From positions 5,146,001-5,210,000 of the forward strand of contig CAVNZM010000009.1 in assembly GCA_963693365.1 (NCBI GenBank): a DNA stretch of 64,000 nucleotides, given 5' to 3'. This stretch comes from Amoebidium appalachense (Eukaryota > Ichthyosporea). Below are positions 51,075 to 64,000 of this stretch, piece after piece (within the stretch, counting starts at the first letter, position 1; each line of letters starts with the position of its first letter). Under the pieces are notes generated by a model, which saw nothing but the letters and a program-made list of their open reading frames with translations, searched no databases and was not told the DNA's origin. The translations under genes were made by a program, and so were the position numbers.

Positions 51075-51474
51075 ATCTGACACAAAGAAGCAGTGTGTTT
51101 TTTCGGCTGTACAAAGACGACGTGGGTATATAGACTCTACTTAGGCTGTTTGTTTTTTCATGAATAACGCATGATGCTGGCTGTTCGTTTGAAAAGAAGA
51201 AATTGCGCGGCTGGACCGCGCAGCAAATAATATATTATGATTGTCAAGACAACGCAAAAACTGATAACACGCTGGATCTGACACAAAGAAGCAGTGTGTT
51301 TTTTCGGTTGTACAAAGACGACGTGGGTATATAGACTCTACTTAGGCTGTTTGTTTTTTCATGAATGGCGCATGATGCTGGCTGTTCGTTTGAAAAGAAG
51401 AAATTGCGCGGCTGGACCGCGCAGCAAATAATATATTATGATTGTCAAGACAACGCAAAAACTGATAACACGCT
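51075..51474 (+). repeat. 200-bp perfect-period tandem duplication 3' of the kinase
   Basis: 51075-51274 and 51275-51474 differ at only a few positions. Each unit contains a hairpin, TGCGCGG-CTGGA-CCGCGCA (about 51206 and 51406), followed by AATAATATATTATGATT. It probably lies in the kinase 3' UTR. Confidence 0.95.
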
Positions 51475-52077
51475 GGGCATCACGAGGTGTAAATCTGAGA
51501 TCGGTGAATATGCCATTTGCACACATGTTCTTTCGAAACACTGAGTCGGCCAAGGGACATTGCACACGTACCGTACCGTGGCAGTGTCAAGTGAGCTTAT
51601 AACCCACCCATTATCTAGACAGTCTAGAAGCTGGCATGACCACGTACTTTGCACAATTTAGCGGTGTCATGGAAACAGGAGGTCATTATTTATTCATGCT
51701 TACGTACATTAACACAAAGCTTCATGCATGTGTCTCGTACCCAAGTCAACATGTATACGTAAATCTGGCAACCCCTTCCTTCTATTGCCTGCTCTGGAGA
51801 CTCCTAATTAATTGAATTTTATTTTTATTTTTATTTTATTTATTTATTTATTTATTTATTTATTTTGGGGGGGGGGGGGGGGGGGGGGGAGGGAGGGGAC
51901 TTGTGCAACTTGCAAGAGGGACACTTTCCTCAGAAATCTTCTCATCTACATTTTCCAGTGACGTTTTGCTCATGTTGTTTTAAAAATGTAGTCCGGATTC
52001 CCCCCCCCCCTGGCCCCCTCCCCCCCCCCTTCCCCCTCCCTCCCCCCTCCCTCCCTCCCCACTCCCCCCTCCCCCCG
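51475..52077. other. Intergenic spacer
   Basis: Unique sequence to about 51810, a (TTTA)n run at 51825-51866, a G-run (51867-51890), then C/T-rich sequence. No gene recognised. Confidence 0.5.
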
Positions 52078-53229
<1,152 letters not shown>

Positions 53230-53648
53230 CCCTCCCCCCCCCCCTCCCCCCACCCACCCCCCCCCCCTCAAATCCTGAGCAGGCACAAGGTGAAGCATGG
53301 GCAGGTGTGTGCTTCGGGGACATCGAGGCTGGTTTATTATTGCCGGGCTGGTACGGTGCAAAATCTTGCACGGCTATAAGACAGTGTAGATTTTTTTTTT
53401 TTTTTTTTTTAAAAAACTGAAACGGAGGTGAATAGTATTATCATCCACAGGCGCCGGAGGCTGCCTATACTGCACCCCCCGGGAGACTCGACAGAACTGC
53501 ATTCAGGACCTTGTGATTCAGCCCGAGCTAATACCCGTTTCTTACCTACATGTAGGAGCTTGGGCCCTCTACACAATGCTTATGACGAACGGGAATCGTG
53601 AAGGGGGTGGGTGGGTGGGTGGGTTTTGGGGGGGGGGGGGGGGTGTGT

Positions 53649-53710
<62 letters not shown>

Positions 53711-53713
<3 letters not shown>

Positions 53714-54228
53714 ACCACATCGGCTGAATCAACTTGCTCTGGGCAGCGTTATTCTAAAAAAAAGCAGAAGATAATTATCTGCAAACAGCAGAATTATTAT
53801 GCAAAAGGCAGAAATATTCTGCAAAAAGCAGAATTATACTGCAAAAAGCAGCCTGATCACGTTGGATTCTTCTGCTGTGAGCAGAATCAGAGCCTGCTCG
53901 TCGAGAGGAATAATTTCTCTTTTAACAGAATCACACTGTCTTTAGCAGAACTGTTCTGCAAAAGGTAGAATTATTCTGCTCAAAGTCACGGTAGCAGAAT
54001 CAACTTTCATTATTAGTAAGCAGAATTATTCTGCTTCTCAAGCAGAATAACTCTGCTTTGGCAGAATAGTTCTGCTTTTGAAGAACAGTTCTGCTTTCAT
54101 GATCAGTGGAATAATTCTGCTCTTTGGCAATGCGTAAAAAAGCAGAATAACTGTACAATTTGCAGAATAATTCTCCTCGAACGAATCAAGCAGTTTTGAT
54201 TCTGCCCATGTAAATGGGCCCTAACTAG
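53711..54228. mobile_element. Fold-back/MITE-like element, copy 2
   Basis: Same architecture as 38272-38771: CAACCACATCGGCTGAATCA at the left, dozens of GCAGAAT/ATTCTGC half-sites inside, and TGGGCCCTAACTAG at the right. The outermost left bases are replaced by a 48-bp G-run, apparently grown from the GGG of the terminal repeat. Confidence 0.85.
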
Positions 54229-56793
<2,565 letters not shown>

Positions 56794-57240
56794 TTACCGC
56801 AACACCCGTTCAAGGGGATGGGCTGCGAGCGCGGCGGCGCCCTCCACCTCCGCCTCCCCTCCTGCATCCGAGAAGAACCGATCAGTGACCAGAAGCGTAT
56901 TTTGGTGGGCCAATCAAAACATCACATTAGGATTGCCTAAAACCATGCGGACCAATCAATCCAACAGGCGGATATCATCTCGACTTGGGGTGTCTTTAAA
57001 TGAACCGTGTGAAATCAAAACAGGTTCATCTCTCGATTAATCATCCAACGTGTCCACCTTTGGCAATCATGCCCCCCCCCCCCCCCCCCCCCCCCCCCTC
57101 TCGCAGCTCAATATATAATACACCGAAGCGGGGAGGCACACGCGCATGCATATGAACACACGAACATGAACATGCGCACGGACACACGTACACACACACA
57201 CACACACCCCCCCCCCTCCCCCCCCCCCCCCCCCCCCCCC

Positions 57241-57273
<33 letters not shown>

Positions 57274-57495
57274 CCCCATCCCCCTACCCACCCATCCACC
57301 CACGAGCAAACACAGAGAAACAGACACACACAAACAAACACAGAGAAACAGACATACGACACACAGACAAGAGGTATACAGGCACGCAGAAATGTGGACA
57401 CACACATCCACATCCACTTGAGCAAAAAAACACACAAAAGGAAACACAGAAAACAGACATGCATACAGGCAAGAGACATAGAAGCACACAAACAG

Positions 57496-57542
<47 letters not shown>

Positions 57543-57610
57543 AACAGACACCACACACACACAAAACATGCATATAGACAAGAGACAAACAGGCCTGAGT
57601 ACACCCACGC

Positions 57611-57648
<38 letters not shown>

Positions 57649-57963
57649 ACAAAAAAAAACAAACAAAAAAAAAACACGTATACACACACATACCCTCCGC
57701 GGCGGCCCGCACCCTGGCCTCCCTGGTTGCCTGCGGGGGGCGCACGAACGCCCAGTCCACGGTCACGGTGGTGTCAAAGAGCTGTGTGCCGTTGAGCTCA
57801 TCGATGGCTGCCTGTGCCTCCTTGAACGTCTCGTACTCGATCAGAGCATAGCCCTACGTGTACGTGTACGTGTGTGTGTGTACGTGTGAGTGTGAGTGTG
57901 TACGTGTGTGTGTGTACATGTGTACGTGTGTGTGCTTGTGTGCGTGTGAGGGGACGGAGAAAG

Positions 57964-57998
<35 letters not shown>

Positions 57999-58514
57999 GG
58001 GGGGGGAGGGGGGGGGGGGGGTTAGAATGTGCTACAGAGTGCTTTGCACTCATTTGCGAAGCAGAACCACAATGCCAGATTTTGCATACAGAAAGCACAC
58101 AGCATAAACAAGCTTTGACCCAACCTCGAAATACTGGAGGGAGGGGGGAGCGGCGGGGGGGGGGGGGGGGGGATGAGGATGTATCCACTTATTACAAGGT
58201 AGCAACCATTGTAAGCAAAGACATGGAAAAGCGACAAAGATCAAAACACAAAAAACGAAACCAAAGCCTGCTGTCGGAAGGGTATTGGGCAGATGACAGG
58301 ACGCCAGGATCCGAGCAACACAGGCACATAGGAAGAAGGGTGCATAGCACATAGATTGACGGTGGGTAGGTGGGTGGGGTGATAAAGAAGAAGGTTGGGG
58401 TGGGTGGGTGGGTGGGTGGTGGTGGTGGTTGTTGGGGGGGAGGGGGTTTGAATGCGTCATACAGTATGAAGTACACATGAACAACGGATAATCACACGAT
58501 GCAGAGTGCAGCGG

Positions 58515-58555
<41 letters not shown>

Positions 58556-58804
58556 AAGGAGTCCCCCGTCAATGTCCTAAAAATCTACTACCGACTGAGT
58601 AAACAAGACAGGAAAGAAAGAAAGAAGGAGCAGACGGCAGTTTCATGAAAGGCTTGAGAAACGCTCTAGTACCCCCCCCACCCCACACACACACACCCTG
58701 CCAAGCACGCTCAAAAAGCGAACATAATGCACCCGGGCATCCAGACACACATGCCCCCATATCATGCATAAAGCGAGAGTGCATATACACGCCTACAAAC
58801 CAAG

Positions 58805-58844
<40 letters not shown>

Positions 58845-59861
58845 CACCCCAAACAACCCCACTCATTCACTAAACAATACACAAAAGCCACTCCCTCCAA
58901 CACCCCTCCCCATCCACAGGTCACCGCCTCATCCCCATCTCCCCCACCTCCAACACGCACACACATACCCTACCCCCCCCTACCCCCCCCCCCCCCCAAA
59001 AAAAAAAAGAAAAGAAAAGAAAAAAAAACCATACACACACACACACACACAAATACCCTCGACCGTCCTCCCCCCTCCCCCCCTCCCCCCCCCCCCCCCT
59101 TTTTGTGTTCCCTCACTTTCCCCCCACCCCGTTCCACCCCCTTTCCACCCCCCCCACGCACCCACCTTGACGAAGCCGGTCCTGCGGTCGAGGTTGAGGT
59201 GCAGATTCTTGATCTCCCCATACTCCCCAAACTTCTCCATGATGTGCTCCTCCTGCGCCTCCTCGTGGATCCCCGTCGCAATCACAATCCACCCCTCCAC
59301 AGCTGCAAATTTCCGGAATTCCGGGTTTTTAGCATTACGTTTTTCCGTCAGGAATGATTTTACAACATAACAGGACTTTTTTGCGGTTCCCCCGTTGGAG
59401 CATGTTCCATCGAAGTTACATTTATAGCAAAAATGCACCACCGCAATACTGCAGTCCATCATCTCATCTTCCCTCCTCCTCCCCTCCCCCCCCCCCCAAA
59501 ACACCCCTTCTCCCCAGCAGCATCGATTCGTCTTTCCCCGTGATTGCAACCAAACTAATGGCAACTACTGCGTGCTTCGTCAAAACGAATCCAAAAAAGG
59601 CTGCTTCGATACAAAACACATGCGATATTCATCCTCCCCCCCCTCCCCCCCCCCCCCTCCCTCCCTCATTCGCCGGGTCCCCGTGTACACGGGCGCGTGC
59701 ACACATGTGGATATGATGGGCAGGCGGGCGGGAGGGGGGGCAGGGGGGGGGGGGGGGGGGGGTGTACGCATGCACATTGCGTACAATTGATTGTATGTGC
59801 ACGTAGAAGTCTGTACAAGGAGCCAGAGAAACACATGCGACAGAAACAAATATTGTCGAAA

Positions 59862-59931
<70 letters not shown>

Positions 59932-60875
59932 ATGTGCGTGTATAGAGGCGGAGGGGGTGAGGTGGGGTGGGGTGTTGGTGGTGGAGGAGGTGGGTGGGTG
60001 GGTGGGGAGGAGGGGGGGAGGGGGTGGTTGCATACATCTTTGTGGGCCGGGCCCCTTGCCCGAATCGACATCCAAAGACTCGTACCGTGCCTTGCTGTCG
60101 TCATTGCGTTGACCTGTCACACCCCATCCAATCAGATTGGCCATATTAGGGACGACCCACAGAAGCATCGTGACCGACAATCAATAGAAACACTTCTGCC
60201 CGCACCACATGGGCGGTGACTGCCCTGGCACACCTAGACGAATCAGCATACAGATCCGCTCCAGATAAATGTGCCTTTGTAATTTTTTTTTTATGTACCA
60301 TCATGATGTATAATTTCAAAATATTCAATGGCATAATGTCATGTGACTGAAGCATCAAGTCATAATGACGATTGACAAAACTTGAAAACAGAGATCAGAT
60401 ATCAGCGATCAGAGCGTTTGCCTGTAATTGGAGCAATCTCCATTTTTAGGCATGCGGAAACCACCACAGATTATTCATGCAGGAATGCCGATTTAGCCGA
60501 TAAGCCACTCCCTGCCACGTGGGCCCACATCTACCCCCCCCCCCCCCTGGCCTCTACGCCACCCTAACCTCCTTCTATGTACCCATCCACCTCCCCTTCT
60601 CTCTCTCTCTCTCTCTCTCCCCCCCCCCCCTCCCCCCCTCCCCCCACCCCCCAAAGCCTATCCCCTCACCCTCACACAGACACACACACACCCTTCTCAC
60701 CAAACCAGAGCCACAGTGCATGCAAAGTGCACTGTCTAATGCCTGTGGACCCCCCCCCCCCCCCCCCCCCCCTCCTTTGTCTCTTTCTCTCCACTCCCTC
60801 CCTCCATCTCTCTCTCTGTCTCTTTCTCTACAATCTCTTGTCCTCCATCTCACTCCCTTCCCCGCCACTCCTCCA

Positions 60876-60962
<87 letters not shown>

Positions 60963-61574
60963 AATCCTCACAGCACATGCATGCCCCCCCCCCCCCCCCC
61001 CCCCCCCCCCGGCCCCTCTTCCCCCTTGCAGCAACTGCATCAAACCCTTCCTCACCCATCCGCCCTCTTCCAACACGATCCTCCCACCATTTCTTCCCAG
61101 ATTCCAACAATATGCCACTCCGTGCCACCTATGATATGCCACGCCCTACATCACTCCCTATCTATCTGCCAGTACTATAAGCGCACAGAGAGAGCACGCA
61201 GGAAACGTAACGCCTATGGTTCCCAAGGTGGACTAATGGCTCGACAGCGGCAGGTTGGGGGGGGGGGGGGGGGGGGGGGGGGAGGGGGGAGGAAGAAAAG
61301 GGAGAGATGGGGTGGGGGGGGTTTGGGGGTGGGTGGGTGGGTGGGTGGGGACGGGAAGGGAGGGAGGGAGGAGGGAGAACGGGGAGTGGGGGAGAGAGGG
61401 ACAAGGAAGAAGATGGGGGTTGCTGAAAAAGGGAGAGGAACGGGGGTGGGAGGGAGGGAGGGAGGGAGGGAGGGAGGGAGAGCAGAGAGAGAGAAGGGGA
61501 GGGGGAGGAGCGAGAGAGAGGGAGGGAGGGAGGGAGAGAGAGAGGGGGGAGGGGAGGGGGGGGGGGGGGGGGGG

Positions 61575-61638
<64 letters not shown>

Positions 61639-62175
61639 TATAGATAGATCTGGAAGTGTAATAAAAATGACCGGAACCAATTCCCCCTGGGCTATATTGC
61701 TGGGAGAAGGCACAATGTGACAAGGTACGCATAATAAGAAGGGGAGCAGGGGGGGGGGGGGGGGGGGGGGGGGTCGAGAAGGGAGGATACACTGGGGGAG
61801 AGGTACCCGGGAGGGGGGGGGGGGGGGGGGTGCGAGAGGGGGGGGGTGGGAGGGGGGGGAACAGATGCACATACCCGAGAAGCCACGACCCTTCTTTTTT
61901 GTGACCTGCGATTTCAACCGACGGGTCGAGTCTGCAATTTGAAAAAGTTAACCCAGCCGTAAGTCAATATCTCACAACCATGAATTAATAAGTTGGTGAA
62001 TAGTAATAAGGGATAACCAGCATAAGCACCTAAAAACAAACTTTCTGTTGAGACACAGCGGGGGGGATATCGTTCCTAACCCCCCCCCCCCCCCCTCTCC
62101 CTCGGGGATTACATCCGCCCATTTTCCGAAACCCACTTGCATCCATACTGTTAACTCTACTTCTTTCGACTGCAG

Positions 62176-62210
<35 letters not shown>

Positions 62211-62363
62211 GAAAGGATATCAACCCATGTAAACATTCGCTTCGTCACCATTTCTCCCGTTTGTGCCCTCCCCCTTCCCCCCCAACCCTCCCCCCCTTAC
62301 CCCCAACAAACAAACACACACACACGCACCTCCACCCCCCCCCCCCCCCCCCTCTCTCTCTCT

Positions 62364-62439
<76 letters not shown>

Positions 62440-62820
62440 TGCGCGCATACATGTGCAGGCGCGCGCACACAACCATCCACCCACCGACCCACCCACACAC
62501 ACAAGCGGCCCAAGTCATGCCATGAACTCCCACCCAATCCCCTTCTTTCTCCTCAACAACCCTCACTTAGTAACACATACAGGCAAAACGAAGCAACAAA
62601 GCAGCAACACACAAAACATGGGCCAAGAAGGATGTAGAAACCACTGAAAGGGGCAACAGGGTGTTTTTAAAGCTCAAACGGCTGTATGCTTAACTACTGC
62701 TCACAACCCTTCCTGGCCTTTATCCACACACCTTTCTAAACTCCACCCCCTCTCCCCCCTCCCCCCCACAGACCTGTGTCCGACACAATCTTTTTGCCCA
62801 GGCCCCACACAAGCACAAAG

Positions 62821-62853
<33 letters not shown>

Positions 62854-63413
62854 ACTCCTACAACAAGCACACACGCACACAAACACCACACAACAAGAGC
62901 ACACGTGTGCACACGCCGCACTCGCACACACAAACGCACACGCAGGGTCAGCCAGTCCTACCCACCCACAGCCCCTTCACACACATGCCGCACTCAATGC
63001 ACGTCCCCCATCATTGACAACACCACCGTCGATAACAGCGATAACCGTTCTGCCTCACTCTTGAGCAAAAGAGTTATTGTGCGACCAGACAAATATGAGC
63101 AATCACATTCACACCTAACACAAACACATCAGTGCCTTAATCACGGCCCAGCACAAACAATTATGGCGCACACCTAACGGCTCTAAACACAACCGACTCA
63201 TGCACACAAACACACACATAAACAAAAGCACACAAGTGCGTGCACACACGCACACATTCACACACACACAAACGCACACTCACGACAGAGACAGACAGAC
63301 ACACACACACGCACACACACACACAAACACACACATGCTGGCAAGCACACACACACACAAACACACACACAAAAAAAGACACACACACACAATGCTGGCA
63401 AGCATGCACACAA

Positions 63414-63465
<52 letters not shown>

Positions 63466-63567
63466 ACCCTCCTATACACACACTGTGAACCTCAGCCCTT
63501 CACTCCAAAACTCACCGTCCTCCTCCTCATAGAAGTTGCCGTCATCCATAACCTCATCGTCTGCCAT
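56794..63567 (-). CDS. RBM8A: RNA-binding protein 8A / Y14, exon junction complex core
   Basis: Y14 pairs with Mago in the exon junction complex deposited on spliced mRNA and acts in nonsense-mediated decay and localisation. Exons: 63567-63516 (ATG), 61931-61875, 60113-60036, 59302-59166, 57853-57694, and tentatively 56861-56794 with TAA. All phases match. The product has 183 residues, near the human 174. Residues 1-62 are acidic then basic ([33 protein letters not shown]). The RRM runs from [16 protein letters not shown] (63 on) through [29 protein letters not shown] (RNP1 109-116) to VDWAFVRPP. This order and wording is diagnostic. The C-terminus lacks the usual Arg/Ser tail; the proposed last exon is Glu/Ala-rich and is the least certain part. 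Confidence 0.95.
58447..58515 (+). repeat. RepA repeat, 5' fragment
   Basis: GTTTGAATGCGTCATACAGT after a G-run, ending after CACGATGCAGAGTGCAGC in another G-run. Lies in an RBM8A intron. Confidence 0.7.
59865..59935. repeat. (GT)n microsatellite
   Basis: About 35 GT units in the third RBM8A intron. Confidence 0.95.
60879..60960. repeat. (CA)n microsatellite
   Basis: About 40 CA units in the second RBM8A intron, followed by a C-run. Confidence 0.95.
61560..61636. repeat. G-run followed by (GA)n
   Basis: About 20 G then about 25 GA units, in the second RBM8A intron. It is part of a longer purine-only stretch (61260-61636). Confidence 0.9.
62374..62434. repeat. (CA)n microsatellite
   Basis: About 30 CA units in the first RBM8A intron. 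Confidence 0.95.
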
Positions 63568-63779
63568 TTTTTTCCAAAGGTTGTTATATGCACGTTTGTG
63601 TTCCTGAAACAAAAAAATGCTTCCCTATAGCTTTCCAAAGTCCTCAAACTACAGCTTATAAAAGCAAGCAGAGCGTCTAACAGGGGGAAAAAAAAAACAA
63701 ACCCCAAAAGTTTTAGTAGCAGCAAAACATACAAATTCTAATGCTAATACTTATAAGAACTTTGCAGTGATCATGACTC

Positions 63780-63860
63780 ACGTGACGGCGGCTGGTGCAT
63801 CTGCCCGAAGTGGCGCCAAAAAATCTTGGCCCGTCACCAATGATCTATTTATAGGTCCAT
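63780..63860 (-). promoter_or_regulatory. RBM8A promoter with GGCGCCAAAAAA box
   Basis: GTGGCGCCAAAAAATCTTGG at about 63810 with a CCAAT box (CACCAATGATC) 20 bp away, 246 bp upstream of the RBM8A ATG. A CACGTGACG sequence is adjacent (63779). Matches the element ahead of TrpRS. Confidence 0.55.
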
Positions 63861-63924
63861 TGTCTATTAATGGATGGTATTTGCGCAATCACATTCACCA
63901 TTGTCACCACAGTGGCAACCCAGC

Positions 63925-63952
63925 TGTGTGCGTGTGTGTGTGTGTGCGTGTG

Positions 63953-63988
<36 letters not shown>

Positions 63989-64000
63989 TGTGTGTGTGTG
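63925..64000. repeat. (GT)n and (GTGC)n tract at the window end
   Basis: GT units, then about ten GTGC/GCGT tetranucleotides, then GT again, running off the right edge. Confidence 0.95.

Overview
This window is nuclear DNA of an intron-rich eukaryote. The genes are split into exons of about 50-240 bases with GT-AG boundaries. No operons or bacterial signals are present. One exon set is a bacterial/mitochondrial-type tryptophanyl-tRNA synthetase with a predicted transit peptide, and another is an exon-junction-complex Y14/RBM8A. The lineage cannot be fixed from the sequence; a unicellular opisthokont or another large-genome protist would fit, but this is a guess. More than half of the window is simple sequence: (CA/GT)n tracts up to about 200 bp, C/G homopolymers up to 72 bp, and CT/GA stretches. 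This explains the many spurious HTHTHT, VCVCVC, PPPP and GGGG reading frames.

Layout, left to right. 1291-8366 (-): tryptophanyl-tRNA synthetase, first eight exons, running off the left edge. 8366-9216: divergent promoter with E2F-like and CCAAT motifs. 9216-21949 (+): a beta-propeller/FG-GAP protein, 13 exons, 380 aa, phases consistent throughout. 22272-27363 (-): CZIB (DUF866, CXXC zinc-binding) homologue, five exons, convergent with the propeller gene. 29320-37409 (+): an uncharacterised Ser/Pro-rich protein with a possible C2-like N-terminus; its last exon and 3' flank are tandemly duplicated. 38272-38771: a fold-back element. 39903-41380: a broken Ty1/copia element. 41383-47507: a complete TA-flanked 6.1-kb DNA transposon with a spliced but frame-disrupted CENP-B-HTH/DDE transposase. 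47551-49727 (+): an unidentified gene with three phase-matched 3' exons. 50084-51049 (+): an intronless Ser/Thr kinase. 52372-53601 (+): exons of an unidentified gene with one exon duplicated. 53711-54228: a second fold-back copy. 54229-56793: mostly simple repeats. 56794-63567 (-): RBM8A/Y14. 63568-64000: its promoter.

The genes do not form one pathway; they are ordinary housekeeping neighbours (mitochondrial translation, mRNA quality control, zinc handling, signalling). The most interesting signals are non-genic: a shared GGCGCCAAAA promoter box, two structured transposable elements, introns whose ends are complementary (GU)n and (CA)n tracts, and a strict polarity of C-tract to A-tract junctions. 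Products were identified by reading exon translations against remembered family motifs; no database search was run.
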